Position numbers and translations under genes: made by a program. Source: CBDCUI01 sp965223115 (GTDB lineage Bacteria; Pseudomonadota; Gammaproteobacteria; UBA4575). Taken from it: 64,000 nucleotides of DNA. The stretch covers positions 1,860,001 to 1,924,000 of the forward strand of contig OZ244982.1 of the NCBI GenBank assembly GCA_965223115.1, given 5' to 3'. The notes under the pieces were generated by a model. The model was not told where the DNA came from. It did no database searches and was given only the letters and a program-made list of their open reading frames with translations. Positions 1 through 9,144 of this stretch are shown here, piece after piece (the stretch's first letter is position 1; every line of letters starts with the position of its first letter).

Positions 1-252
1 AAATTCATCTTGCTTGATGAACCTTTCGCAGGTGTAGATCCAATTTCTGTAAAAGATATACAACGCATTTTAAAAACATTACAGAAACAAGAAATTGGAT
101 TGTTGATTACTGATCATAATGTACGCGAAACATTAGATATTTGTAATCGGGCCTATATTCTTAATGATGGTAAAATGCTTGCTGAAGGGACACCAACAAA
201 CATACTTAATAACAAGCAAGTACAAGATATTTATTTAGGCAGCAACTTTTAA
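1..252 (+). CDS. lptB: LPS export ABC transporter ATP-binding protein, C-terminal part (5' end outside window)
   Basis: The reading frame is open from base 1 (KFILLDEPFAGVDP...) and ends at 252, so this is the 3' end of a gene that starts before the window. The Walker B motif ILLDEPFAGVDP, followed by the H-loop segment LLITDHNVRET and the tail AYILNDGKMLAEGTP, is the characteristic C-terminal half of LptB. LptB is the cytoplasmic ATPase that powers LPS extraction by LptFG. Its position directly before rpoN is the conserved proteobacterial order. The TTG at base 10 is internal and is not a start. Confidence 0.9.
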   Translation, partial: KFILLDEPFAGVDPISVKDIQRILKTLQKQEIGLLITDHNVRETLDICNRAYILNDGKMLAEGTPTNILNNKQVQDIYLGSNF

Positions 253-393
253 GTACATATATTTGACACAATTAAATACCTTCAAGCCAATATTCTGGCT
301 ATAAATAGAGCAGTTCTGCAGCAAGTCGTTTTTTTTCGACAAATTATATTATTAATGGTTATAACCAAGCAATATTCATGCCATAATTAATGT

Positions 394-1848
394 ATGTTAA
401 AACCAAGTCTACAAGTCCGTATCGGTCAACAACTGACCATGACCCCTCAGCTGCAGCAAGCTATTCGTTTATTGCAACTCTCCTCATTAGAGCTCAAAGC
501 CGAAATTCAAGAGGCATTCGAATCTAATCCTATGTTAGAAACAGATAACGAACACGAAGGTGAGGAGAGTCAAATTATAGAAAAATCAAACACTGAGGAA
601 GTTGCCATTGAATCGCAAGAACTAAATACGAGCGATACATTACCCGAAGAGCTTCCTGTAGACAGTCAATGGGAAGATGTATATGAACCTAGTTATGTGC
701 CATCAGGCCAAGCCAATGAAGATTATTCCGACTATCTAGAAAACCAAAGCAATGGAGATAACGATTCTCTGCAACAACACCTAATTTGGCAAATTGAGCT
801 AAGTGCTTTATCAGACCAAGATCGTTTAATTGCTAATAGTTTAATTGATGCTTTAGACGACTCAGGTTACTTACAAGAACCAATCGAGAGCATCCATGAA
901 AACTTAAGCAAAAATTATGAAATTGAATTAGATGAAGTGGAGGCTGTATTAAAATTTATACAACGCTTAGACCCTATTGGGTCTGGAGCACGCAGCTTGA
1001 AAGAATGTTTAGATATACAACTGCAACAAATGGCGAATAATACCCCGTTTTTAGCTGAAGCACGTTTACTCGTTGACAGACATTTGGATTTAGTTGCCAC
1101 AAAAGACTATAAACTGCTTACTAAACTAACCAGACTTACCATTGAAACAATAGAAAGTGCAATTTTACTTATCCAGACATTACACCCTAAACCAGGCGAC
1201 TTAATAAATACACAAAAACCTGACTATATAGTGCCTGATGTGTATGTAGATAAACACGAAGGCTCTTGGCGAGTAAAATTAAACATAGAAAGTGCACCAA
1301 AGTTACGCATCAATGACGTTTATTCTAGCCTTTTAAAAAACTCTAATAACAATAACGATACAGACTATATGCGCAATCAATTACAAGAAGCACGTTGGTT
1401 CATTAAAAGCCTACAAAGTCGTAATGAAACTCTAATGCGCGTCGCTACATCGATCGTCAAACACCAACGTGGCTTTTTTGAGTATGGTGAAGAAGCTATG
1501 CGGCCACTCGTACTGAGAGACATCGCAGAAGAGCTAGAGATGCATGAATCAACCATCTCAAGAGTAACAACAAATAAATATATGGATACACCACGGGGTA
1601 TATTTGAATTTAAGTACTTCTTCTCCAGCCATGTCAACACAAAAGATGGGGGAATATGTTCAGCCACAGCAATCCGTGCCATGATCAAAAAATTAATTAA
1701 TGAAGAGAATCAAACTAAACCATTAAGTGACAATAAAATAGCCACACTACTTGAACAAAAAGGCATCAGTGTGGCACGCCGTACCATTGCCAAATACCGT
1801 GAATCCATGGCAATTCCGCCTTCCAATGAAAGAAGACAGTATGCATAA
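394..1848 (+). CDS. rpoN: RNA polymerase sigma-54 factor
   Basis: The product has 484 residues, the normal length for sigma-54. Region I (residues about 1-50) is glutamine- and leucine-rich (LTMTPQLQQAIRLLQLSSLEL), which is the part that answers enhancer-binding ATPases. An acidic linker follows (about 55-115), then the core-binding domain (about 125-310) and the HTH region (about 370-400, HESTISRVTTNKYM). The RpoN box ARRTIAKYRE, which reads the -24 element, lies at about 461-470. A gap of 141 bp separates it from lptB. The genes hpf, ptsN, hprK, rapZ and the PTS genes follow on the same strand, the usual rpoN operon context. Confidence 0.97.
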   Translation: MLKPSLQVRIGQQLTMTPQLQQAIRLLQLSSLELKAEIQEAFESNPMLETDNEHEGEESQIIEKSNTEEVAIESQELNTSDTLPEELPVDSQWEDVYEPSYVPSGQANEDYSDYLENQSNGDNDSLQQHLIWQIELSALSDQDRLIANSLIDALDDSGYLQEPIESIHENLSKNYEIELDEVEAVLKFIQRLDPIGSGARSLKECLDIQLQQMANNTPFLAEARLLVDRHLDLVATKDYKLLTKLTRLTIETIESAILLIQTLHPKPGDLINTQKPDYIVPDVYVDKHEGSWRVKLNIESAPKLRINDVYSSLLKNSNNNNDTDYMRNQLQEARWFIKSLQSRNETLMRVATSIVKHQRGFFEYGEEAMRPLVLRDIAEELEMHESTISRVTTNKYMDTPRGIFEFKYFFSSHVNTKDGGICSATAIRAMIKKLINEENQTKPLSDNKIATLLEQKGISVARRTIAKYRESMAIPPSNERRQYA

Positions 1849-1908
1849 ATAGTTTTAATATAAATGCGACTGTGATTTACTATTACTCTGTGCAAAAAGG
1901 GAATAATT

Positions 1909-2229
1909 ATGCAAATAGAAGTAACTGGCCATCATATAAAAGTAACCACCTCATTAAAGGATTATGTGGAAAAAAAATTTGAACGGCTCACTAGACATTT
2001 TGATCACGTGATCAACATACATGTGATATTGAATGTTGAAAAACTAACTCATCGAGCAGAAGCATCATTACAAGTAAGTGGTAACAAAATTTTTGCCGAT
2101 GCAAGTAACAATAGTATGTATGCAGCAGTTGATTCATTGGTGGATAAATTAGATCGGCAGATTGTAAAACATAAAGAAAAACTCAAAGATCATCATCAAA
2201 GCGATGTAAAACACCACGCGCTGAATTAA
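1909..2229 (+). CDS. hpf: Ribosome hibernation promoting factor, short form
   Basis: At 106 residues this is the short HPF/YfiA type (PF02482) without the C-terminal dimerisation domain of long HPF. The N-terminal segment MQIEVTGHHIKVTTSLKDYV and the basic C-terminus are typical. The protein binds the 30S decoding region in stationary phase and helps form inactive 100S ribosomes. It lies 60 bp after rpoN and 19 bp before ptsN, so it is probably cotranscribed with them. A purine-rich AAAAAGGGAATA precedes the ATG. Confidence 0.93.
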   Translation: MQIEVTGHHIKVTTSLKDYVEKKFERLTRHFDHVINIHVILNVEKLTHRAEASLQVSGNKIFADASNNSMYAAVDSLVDKLDRQIVKHKEKLKDHHQSDVKHHALN

Positions 2230-2248
2230 AAATAACAAACGAATAGCT

Positions 2249-2716
2249 ATGTACTTAAAAGATGTAATCTCTGAAGAAGGGATAGTATTTACTACTTCAG
2301 TAAGCAGCAAAAAAAGAGCGCTAGAAATCTTAAGCGAATCTTTAGCATTACAATATTCAGAATTAAACAAAAATAAAATTCTAGACGCGCTTTTAGCACG
2401 TGAAAAATTAGGTAGTACTGGCCTTGGCAGAGGCATCGCAATTCCACATTGTAGAATTGAAGAACTAGATAAAATCTATGCAGCCATGCTTAAGCTAGAT
2501 GACGGGGTTGACTTCGAAGCCGCAGATGATACCCCAGTTACTTTCTTATTTTGCATGGTTGTTCCGGAAGACACAGAAGAAGATCATCTACAGTTATTAG
2601 CTAACTTAGCCGAACTTCTTGATAACGAAACGGTTCGTCAGGCTATTAATAAATGCGAAGATGCGCCATGCCTTTATCAACTACTATGCCAACATCCCAA
2701 ACATCTAGCCGCATAG
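2249..2716 (+). CDS. ptsN: PTS IIA-like nitrogen regulatory protein EIIA-Ntr
   Basis: The 155-residue protein is a single PTS EIIA type-2 domain. The phospho-acceptor histidine is His67 in GRGIAIPHCR, preceded by the conserved REKLGSTGLG. EIIA-Ntr takes phosphate from the Ntr phosphorelay and acts as a regulatory output (potassium and nitrogen/carbon balance in other species) rather than in sugar uptake. It sits between hpf and hprK. No ptsP or ptsO is visible, so the EI and HPr encoded downstream at 5042-7066 may be its phosphate donors; this is inferred from gene context. Confidence 0.93.
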   Translation: MYLKDVISEEGIVFTTSVSSKKRALEILSESLALQYSELNKNKILDALLAREKLGSTGLGRGIAIPHCRIEELDKIYAAMLKLDDGVDFEAADDTPVTFLFCMVVPEDTEEDHLQLLANLAELLDNETVRQAINKCEDAPCLYQLLCQHPKHLAA

Positions 2717-2808
2717 TCTTCTCAGGTCAATAAACATAGCTGTTACACCTCTAACGATATCGATACACTTAATACTAAATTTAGAGCGATTAGCAACATC
2801 TCTGCCTT

Positions 2809-3768
2809 ATGTCCGCTTCTAATACAACAAAACGCATTGTAGCTCTTACGACAAGTGCTTTATTTTCGCAAACCCAGAATAACTTAAAGCTAAGCTGGTG
2901 GGCAGGTGAAAAAAACAGTAAAAAAGGTTTTATACGTTTGTCGTTTAAATCATCAGAGCTAGGGCTAGTAGGTTATTTTAATTTAATCCACATAAATCAA
3001 GCACAAATTTTAGGTGAAACAGAACTTAATTTTTTTAAACAAGCTAACGATGCCACTTTTAAAAATGCGCTATCAAAATTATTTCAAAACCAATCTTCTG
3101 CAATTTTTGTTGCAGATGATTTAATTCCACCAGAGATTTTCAAAGACTATTCATATGAATACGATTTGCCAATTATTTGTTCTAAATTATCTAGTAACGA
3201 GCTAATTGACCAGCTACGTTACTATCTGACACAAGCGCTCGCTGAAAAAGAAACCTTGCATGGTGTATTCATGGAAGTAATTAGCGTTGGGGTGTTGATA
3301 ACAGGTAAAAGCGGACTTGGTAAAAGTGAACTTGCCCTAGATCTCGTAAGCCGTGGCCATAGGCTTATTGCAGATGATGCACCTGAATTTGCCAGAATCG
3401 CACCAGATACAATTAATGGGACATGCCCTGAATTATTGCAAAACTTCCTTGAAGTACGTGGCCTAGGTATATTAAATATTCGCGAAATGTATGGAGATAG
3501 CGCAATAAAAATGAATAAATACTTAAGCTTAATAATAGAGCTGTTTCCTTTAAAGACAATTACTCCAAAAAACGAAGACCGAATTAGGCTTACCGAAAGA
3601 AAAACTAACGTTCTCGGGGTAAATATCACCACAATTTCTTTACCAGTAGCACCAGGACGCAACCTTGCTGTTCTCGTTGAGGCTGCAGTAAGAGACAACT
3701 TGCTTATTAAGCATGGTTACAACGCCAGTGAAGATTTTGTACAAAAACAAAAAGATGCAATGCAATAA
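2809..3768 (+). CDS. hprK: HPr kinase/phosphorylase
   Basis: The 319-residue protein has an N-terminal HprK domain (about 10-135) and a C-terminal kinase domain. The P-loop GKSGLGKSE is at about 166-174. The conserved His151 (HGVFM) and the family signature RGLGILNIREMYG (about 216-228) are present. HprK phosphorylates HPr on Ser46 and removes that phosphate. The HPr encoded at 5042 has both His15 and Ser46, so the pair is intact. Only 6 bp separate its stop from rapZ. In Gram-negatives with incomplete PTS this kinase is thought to link PTS status to regulation. Confidence 0.95.
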   Translation: MSASNTTKRIVALTTSALFSQTQNNLKLSWWAGEKNSKKGFIRLSFKSSELGLVGYFNLIHINQAQILGETELNFFKQANDATFKNALSKLFQNQSSAIFVADDLIPPEIFKDYSYEYDLPIICSKLSSNELIDQLRYYLTQALAEKETLHGVFMEVISVGVLITGKSGLGKSELALDLVSRGHRLIADDAPEFARIAPDTINGTCPELLQNFLEVRGLGILNIREMYGDSAIKMNKYLSLIIELFPLKTITPKNEDRIRLTERKTNVLGVNITTISLPVAPGRNLAVLVEAAVRDNLLIKHGYNASEDFVQKQKDAMQ

Positions 3769-3774
3769 AAACCA

Positions 3775-4638
3775 ATGAGAATTGTATTAGTAAGCGGACT
3801 ATCCGGCTCTGGCAAATCAGTTGCGATCAACACCCTTGAGGATGATGATTTTTACTGTATTGATAATATGCCGCTCAGCATGTTGCCCACTTGTATCGAA
3901 CATTTAACCACTGCTTCACCTGGCTTTTATGAAAAAATTGCAATTGGTGTAGATGCACGTAATGTCAGCCAAGATATCCATTCACTTCCAAATATTATCA
4001 AACAATTAAAACAACAAAATATAAACATTGAACTTGTATACTTAGAGGCTGATGAAGAAACACTAATACAAAGATACAGCGAAACAAGACGTAAACACCC
4101 ACTCACCAAAAAAGGTTTGCCATTAGTGGACGCCATTCAAATGGAAAAACAGATTTTAGGTGAAGTAACGCTGCTCGCAGATTTACGCATAGACACTACT
4201 TCAACAAACGTACATCAACTGCGTGCAATTATCATAGATCAGGTGTGTGGGAATAAGTCATCTAAACTAACCATTCTTTTACAGTCTTTTGGCTTTAAGT
4301 ACGGTGTACCTAATGATTCTGACTATGTGTTTGATGTACGTTGCTTACCAAACCCCTATTGGGAACAGCATCTACGCAAGCTTTCTGGTCATGATAGTGA
4401 AGTAATCGAATATTTGCAGTCACATACTGAAGTAAAACAGATGATAACGTCTATTGGTGAATTTATAGAATGTTGGTTACCGAGTTTTATTAATGAAAAT
4501 CGTAGTTATTTAAGCGTATCAATTGGGTGCACAGGAGGGCAACACCGTTCCGTACATATAGCAGAATTTTTGGCAAATCGCTTTCGTGACTTTAAAAACA
4601 ATGATGTCTTAGTTAGGCATAGAGACTTAGAGCACTAA
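3775..4638 (+). CDS. rapZ: RNase adapter / P-loop nucleotide-binding protein RapZ
   Basis: The 287-residue protein starts with the Walker A motif GLSGSGKS at residues 8-15. It ends with the conserved C-terminal RNA-binding domain (SIGCTGGQHRSVHIAEFL). In enterobacteria RapZ guides RNase E to the sRNA GlmZ and so controls glucosamine-6-phosphate synthase. In other bacteria its target is less clear. It overlaps nothing but is packed 6 bp after hprK and 1 bp before the EIIA gene, so an operon is very likely. Confidence 0.95.
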   Translation: MRIVLVSGLSGSGKSVAINTLEDDDFYCIDNMPLSMLPTCIEHLTTASPGFYEKIAIGVDARNVSQDIHSLPNIIKQLKQQNINIELVYLEADEETLIQRYSETRRKHPLTKKGLPLVDAIQMEKQILGEVTLLADLRIDTTSTNVHQLRAIIIDQVCGNKSSKLTILLQSFGFKYGVPNDSDYVFDVRCLPNPYWEQHLRKLSGHDSEVIEYLQSHTEVKQMITSIGEFIECWLPSFINENRSYLSVSIGCTGGQHRSVHIAEFLANRFRDFKNNDVLVRHRDLEH

Positions 4639-4639
4639 T

Positions 4640-5023
4640 ATGACAGTTTCTTTATTGACAATAACGCATGGACGAATCGGGTATGAATTACTTACTAGTG
4701 CAAAAACCATGTTAAGCAAATTACCAATGAGATGTGAATCTCTATCGGTGTCTGACACTTGCGATCCAGACAAGCTGCTCAACAAAGCAACAACCCTATG
4801 TAATTCTCTAAACGATGGTGATGGAGTTTTAGTGTTTACAGATATTTTTGGCTCTACACCGAGTAATATTTGCAATAAACTTAACGCATTAGAAAATATT
4901 CATGTTATTGCAGGTGTGAATCTACCCATGTTGATCAGAGTCATGAATTATCCAACTTTAAGTTTGGATGAACTCGTGGAGAAGGCAATAAGTGGTGCTC
5001 ATGATGGGATTATCGATTGCTGA
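4640..5023 (+). CDS. PTS EIIA component, mannose/fructose type
   Basis: The 127-residue single-domain protein belongs to the EIIA-Man family (PF03610). The active histidine is His10 in TITHGRIG, and the FTDIFGSTPSNIC segment is conserved. No IIB, IIC or IID permease genes accompany it. It therefore most likely serves as a phosphate-dependent regulator at the end of the EI-HPr relay rather than in transport. Its start lies one base after the rapZ stop, which suggests translational coupling. Confidence 0.9.
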   Translation: MTVSLLTITHGRIGYELLTSAKTMLSKLPMRCESLSVSDTCDPDKLLNKATTLCNSLNDGDGVLVFTDIFGSTPSNICNKLNALENIHVIAGVNLPMLIRVMNYPTLSLDELVEKAISGAHDGIIDC

Positions 5024-5041
5024 TTGTAGGAAATATATTTA

Positions 5042-5311
5042 ATGGTAAGTAAAGATCTCACCATAATTAATAAGCTGGGACTACATGCACGTGCTGCAGC
5101 TAAATTAGTAGCCCTATCTTCAAGCTACCAAAGCGAAATTTTTCTAAAAAAAGAAGGAAAAAAAATTAATGGTAAAAGTATTATGGGAGTAATGATGTTA
5201 GCCGCAAGTAAAGGTAGTATTGTAACTGTTATGGCAAGTGGCGATGATGAGGCAGAAGCCCTAACAAGTATTGAAAACTTATTTAACAACTATTTTGATG
5301 AAGAAGAATAA
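5042..5311 (+). CDS. ptsH: Phosphocarrier protein HPr
   Basis: The 89-residue HPr carries the phosphorylation histidine His15 in KLGLHARAAAK and the regulatory serine Ser46 in NGKSIMGVMML. Both numbers match classical HPr. Ser46 is the substrate of HprK, which is encoded 2.2 kb upstream. It accepts phosphate from EI (next gene, 24 bp downstream) and passes it to EIIA-Man and possibly EIIA-Ntr. The start codon follows the A-rich TGTAGGAAATATTTA. Confidence 0.95.
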   Translation: MVSKDLTIINKLGLHARAAAKLVALSSSYQSEIFLKKEGKKINGKSIMGVMMLAASKGSIVTVMASGDDEAEALTSIENLFNNYFDEEE

Positions 5312-5335
5312 CTTATTTAAATCTAGTTACAAAAC

Positions 5336-7066
5336 ATGGCGCTAATTGTTTCTGGAATTGGTGTTTCAAGAGGCATTGCAATTGGCAATGTACACTTGCT
5401 AAACCGTGGTGCGCCTGAAGTATTCGAACGAAAACTAGATGAGCATGAAATAGATTCTGAAATAGAGCGTTTTCAAAATGCTTTAGACGAAGCATCTACT
5501 CAACTACGCAGTATACGCGACACTATACCCGAGGATGCGCCTAAAGATGTAGCATCCTTCATCGATTCCCACATGCTAATGGTCAAAGACTCGATGTTAC
5601 GTAAAGTACCCATCGAAATTATTCAAGAGCAACATTGCAATGCCGAATGGGCATTAAAACAGCAGCGTGACAAGCTCGTATCTGTGTTTGAACAGATGGA
5701 AGATGATTATTTGCGTACACGCATCAATGATGTTGAGCATGTAATCAACCTAGTGCAACAAATTTTAAAAAATCAACAGTATACCGTACAGATGAAACTG
5801 CAACCTTTGAAAGGCAGCATAATCGTAGCGGATGACCTAACGCCGGCAGACACCGTTGTAATGCAAAATCAGAATATCGCTGGTTTTATTACTGAACTCG
5901 GCGGCCCACTTTCACACACAGCAATTCTAGCTCGTAGCTTAGAGATACCAGCAGTCGTGGGTATTCAAAGTGCACGCTTGTTATTACAACAAGAAGAACA
6001 AGTTGTAATCGATGGTGCAGATGGAATGGTATTAGCAGGTGTAGATGAAAACACCATTAAACAATACAAACATAAGCAACGCGAACAAAAAGAACAACGT
6101 CGCAAGCTTGATTCGTTACGTAACATCTCAGCAAAATCACGCGATGGCCAACGAATTAGTTTACAAGCTAACATCGAATTAGCAGATGATATTAATGTAT
6201 TAAAACACTCTGGTGCAGATGGAGTTGGACTATATCGAACAGAATTTCTCTATATAGATCGCGAAAAACCTGCAGACGAGACCGAACAACTCAATGCTTA
6301 TCGAAAAGTAATACGCGTTCTTAAAGGCAAGCCACTAACTATTCGCACTTTAGATTTAGGTGCTGAAAAAGAATTTGATCCCGACTTTCAAGGGCCATTA
6401 ACACAAAATCCAGCCTTAGGTTTACGTGCAATTCGAAGATCTTTAAAAGATACAGAACTATTTAAGCAACAGCTACGTGCAATATTACGAGCGTCTTCTA
6501 CAGGTCCGGTAAGAATTTTGTTGCCAATGATCACCAGCCATATCGAGCTAGAACAATCACTAGCAATTTTAGACCAAGCCAAGCGTGAGCTAAAAAGTGA
6601 AGGACATAATTACGACCCCGATATTCCCATAGGGGCTATGATCGAAGTTCCTGCTGCTGCCATATCCGCTAATATTTTAGCAAAGCAACTAGATTTCCTA
6701 TCTATTGGTACCAATGACTTGATCCAATACACACTTGCAATCGATCGTATCGACGACCAAGTTAACTATTTATATGATCCGCTACATCCATCGGTACTAA
6801 AACTGATCAATTTAACTTTGCAAGCTGGTCGTCGAGCCAAGATACCCGTTGCCATGTGTGGCGAAATGGCTGGCGATCCACGCTATACACGCTTACTCTT
6901 GGGCATGGGCCTACAAGAGTTCAGTGCTCATCCATCCAACTTACTTGAAATTAAACAAATCATTAATAAAAGCAAAATCTCAGCGTTAGAAAAGCCTGCG
7001 AAAAAAATTCTCAGCACGACTGTTCCGAATAAGATCGGGCCTTTGGTCGATGCTCTCAACGACTAA
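5336..7066 (+). CDS. ptsI: Phosphoenolpyruvate-protein phosphotransferase, Enzyme I
   Basis: The 576 residues match EI length. The N-terminal domain holds the phospho-histidine His194 (GGPLSHTAILARSLE). The C-terminal PEP-binding barrel contains GLYRTEFLY, the SIGTNDLIQYTLAIDR signature and the catalytic cysteine motif MCGEMAGD. There is no N-terminal GAF domain, so this is EI rather than EI-Ntr (PtsP). It closes the PTS cluster and drives a relay without visible sugar permeases. Confidence 0.96.
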   Translation: MALIVSGIGVSRGIAIGNVHLLNRGAPEVFERKLDEHEIDSEIERFQNALDEASTQLRSIRDTIPEDAPKDVASFIDSHMLMVKDSMLRKVPIEIIQEQHCNAEWALKQQRDKLVSVFEQMEDDYLRTRINDVEHVINLVQQILKNQQYTVQMKLQPLKGSIIVADDLTPADTVVMQNQNIAGFITELGGPLSHTAILARSLEIPAVVGIQSARLLLQQEEQVVIDGADGMVLAGVDENTIKQYKHKQREQKEQRRKLDSLRNISAKSRDGQRISLQANIELADDINVLKHSGADGVGLYRTEFLYIDREKPADETEQLNAYRKVIRVLKGKPLTIRTLDLGAEKEFDPDFQGPLTQNPALGLRAIRRSLKDTELFKQQLRAILRASSTGPVRILLPMITSHIELEQSLAILDQAKRELKSEGHNYDPDIPIGAMIEVPAAAISANILAKQLDFLSIGTNDLIQYTLAIDRIDDQVNYLYDPLHPSVLKLINLTLQAGRRAKIPVAMCGEMAGDPRYTRLLLGMGLQEFSAHPSNLLEIKQIINKSKISALEKPAKKILSTTVPNKIGPLVDALND

Positions 7067-7084
7067 ATTTGTTCATCTTTTTTT

Positions 7085-7115
7085 GGCAAGTGAGTAACAA
7101 GCAGTTACACTTGCC
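7085..7115. repeat. Inverted repeat between ptsI and mgtE
   Basis: GGCAAGTG (7085-7092) pairs perfectly with CACTTGCC (7108-7115). After a 2-nt bulge, TAAC pairs with GTTA around the loop AAGCA. The T-run lies on the 5' side of the hairpin, not after it, so it does not read as a standard intrinsic terminator on either strand. It may attenuate or stabilise the ptsI-mgtE transcript. Confidence 0.5.
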
Positions 7116-7154
7116 GCGCGTGCGCATACGTCAAACTTTTAAATACATTATAAA

Positions 7155-8510
7155 ATGCCAGATAATGCCTCACAGATACACGACCAAACACTGAAGGTCA
7201 TTGGTGATGCCTTACAGACAGGCACCATGCAGCGTGCGCGTCGTATTCTTAATGCATTACACCCAGCAGAGATTGCTAATTTATTAGAAGCTCTTCCTCA
7301 TTCGCAGCGCAGCATCGTTTGGAACATGTTGGACCACGATGACGATGGCGAAATCCTATTAAATGTAGGTGATGAAGTCCGCAATGGCTTAATCAAGCTA
7401 ATGGACAGTGATGCACTTGTCTCTGCGACTGAAGGCTTGGAAATTGATGACCTTGTAGACTTGCTTGCTGATTTACCAGATACCGTTACTAAACAAGCTT
7501 TAGCTAGTATGGATCATCAAGATCGTTTACGCGTTGAAGCTGTACTCTCCTACGCTGAAGATACAGCAGGTGGTTTAATGAATACTGATACGGTAACCGT
7601 TCGACGTGATGTAACTCTTGATGTGGTTTTACGTTATTTACGTACGCGCGGAGCACTTCCAGCTGCAACTGACTCATTATTCGTTGTAGATCGTTATGAT
7701 CATTACATAGGCACACTACCGCTTGCCAAGGTGCTCACAAACAAACCTACTGAGCTTGTACGTGATGTAATGTATGACGATATAGAGGCCTTTGAAGCCA
7801 ACACCGAAGCAACCGTAGTAGCAAAATCATTTGAAGACCTGGATTTAGTCTCAGCAGCAGTTGTGGATGAAGATAATAGGTTAATAGGACGCATAACTAT
7901 TGACGATGTTGTAGACGTTATCCGTGAAGAAGCCGAACATTCTGTATTTAGCATGGCGGGTTTATCTGAGGATGAAGATTTATTTGGGCCTGTTGTTGCT
8001 TCAACAAGACGCCGCGCAATTTGGCTAGGCGTGAATTTAGCCACAGCTTTTTTAGCCGCATGGGTTATTAGTTTATTTCAGGTAACTTTAGAAAAAATTA
8101 TCGTATTAGCTATTCTCATCCCTGTAGTGGCCAGCATGGGAGGCATTGCTGGTAGTCAAACACTAACCCTAGTGATTCGAGGTCTTGCCCTAGGCCAAGT
8201 TGGGCGAAGTAATTCCAAATTGCTTTTACTTAAAGAGCTTGCTGTTGGCTTTTTAAATGGCATGACTTGGGCCATTATCGTTGCTATTGTTGTAGTACTT
8301 TGGTTTAAAGACGTAAAGATGGGTGGCATTATAGCTACAGCCATGGCGGCCAACTTAATCTGCGCTGCGCTTGCAGGCGTTACTATTCCTATTATTCTAC
8401 GCAAACTCAATATCGACCCAGCTATTGCAGGTGGTGTTGTACTCACTACTATTACTGATGTTATTGGTATTTTTGCATTCCTCGGATTAGCAACTTGGTT
8501 ACTTTTATGA
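7155..8510 (+). CDS. mgtE: Magnesium transporter MgtE
   Basis: The 451-residue protein shows the full MgtE order. The N-terminal superhelical domain is at about 15-130 (HPAEIANLLEALP). A CBS pair follows (about 135-255), with DTAGGLMNTDTVTV at its start and RITIDDVVDVIREEAEH at its end. A five-helix membrane domain lies at about 285-451 (ASMGGIAGSQTLTLVIRGLA and ITDVIGIFAFLGLA). MgtE is a Mg2+-gated channel of the inner membrane. It follows ptsI by 88 bp, a common neighbour in this gene order. Confidence 0.95.
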   Translation: MPDNASQIHDQTLKVIGDALQTGTMQRARRILNALHPAEIANLLEALPHSQRSIVWNMLDHDDDGEILLNVGDEVRNGLIKLMDSDALVSATEGLEIDDLVDLLADLPDTVTKQALASMDHQDRLRVEAVLSYAEDTAGGLMNTDTVTVRRDVTLDVVLRYLRTRGALPAATDSLFVVDRYDHYIGTLPLAKVLTNKPTELVRDVMYDDIEAFEANTEATVVAKSFEDLDLVSAAVVDEDNRLIGRITIDDVVDVIREEAEHSVFSMAGLSEDEDLFGPVVASTRRRAIWLGVNLATAFLAAWVISLFQVTLEKIIVLAILIPVVASMGGIAGSQTLTLVIRGLALGQVGRSNSKLLLLKELAVGFLNGMTWAIIVAIVVVLWFKDVKMGGIIATAMAANLICAALAGVTIPIILRKLNIDPAIAGGVVLTTITDVIGIFAFLGLATWLLL

Positions 8511-8511
8511 G

Positions 8512-8548
8512 CTGAAATAAAAATATTTATTTCAGTTTGCTAACTGAA
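8512..8548. terminator. Two overlapping hairpins between convergent mgtE and dcd
   Basis: CTGAAATAAA (8512-8521) pairs with TTTATTTCAG (8526-8535). Alternatively TTCAGT (8531-8536) pairs with ACTGAA (8543-8548). The two stems share bases 8531-8535 and exclude each other. Read on the - strand, the second stem is followed by a T-rich stretch. The spot between two convergent stops fits a bidirectional terminator, but the stems are AT-rich and weak. Confidence 0.45.
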
Positions 8549-8555
8549 AAATAGT

Positions 8556-9122
8556 TTATGCTTTTGGAAGGGTCACACCACGTTGCCCCTGGTATTTGCC
8601 GCCACGATCCTTGTAAGATGTTTCACAAATTTCATCTGATTCAAAAAATAACATCTGCGCAATGCCTTCATTGGCATATATCTTTGCAGGTAAGGGCGTA
8701 GTATTTGATATCTCAATCGTCACATGGCCTTCCCATTCGGGTTCCAATGGAGTGACATTAATAATAATTCCACAACGAGCATAAGTAGATTTGCCTAAAC
8801 AAACTGTGAGAACAGAACGAGGGATACGAAAGTATTCAACTGTACTCGCCAGAGCAAACGAATTGGGTGGGATTACACACTCGTTTGCTTGAAGATCAAC
8901 AAAACTATTTTCATCAAATTGTTTTGGATCAACTACAGCAGAATTAATATTAGTGAAGATTTTAAAATTATCAGCACAGCGTACGTCATAGCCATAACTA
9001 GAAGTACCATATGAAATCATACGACCATTGCCGTTTTGACGTACTTGGCTTTGTTCAAACGGGTCAATCATGCCATGCTGTTCTGCCATTTGGCGGATCC
9101 AGCGATCAGATTTAATCGCCAT
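8556..9122 (-). CDS. dcd: dCTP deaminase
   Basis: The 188-residue length is that of proteobacterial Dcd. Conserved segments include MAIKSDRWI at the start, CLGKSTYARCGIIINVTPL (substrate binding), and EWEGHVTIEISNTTPLPAKI with the catalytic glutamate, then EGIAQMLFFE. The enzyme deaminates dCTP to dUTP for thymidylate supply. It converges on mgtE and lies downstream of the mrp and lipoprotein genes on the same strand. Confidence 0.96.
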   Translation of the reverse strand: MAIKSDRWIRQMAEQHGMIDPFEQSQVRQNGNGRMISYGTSSYGYDVRCADNFKIFTNINSAVVDPKQFDENSFVDLQANECVIPPNSFALASTVEYFRIPRSVLTVCLGKSTYARCGIIINVTPLEPEWEGHVTIEISNTTPLPAKIYANEGIAQMLFFESDEICETSYKDRGGKYQGQRGVTLPKA

Positions 9123-9144
9123 ATAAAATTAACTCAAAATAATC

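Noticed and set aside
7085..7115. Intrinsic terminator after ptsI
   Set aside because: The stem is good, but the T-run precedes it instead of following it on the + strand, and the - strand side is an A-run. Kept only as an inverted repeat.
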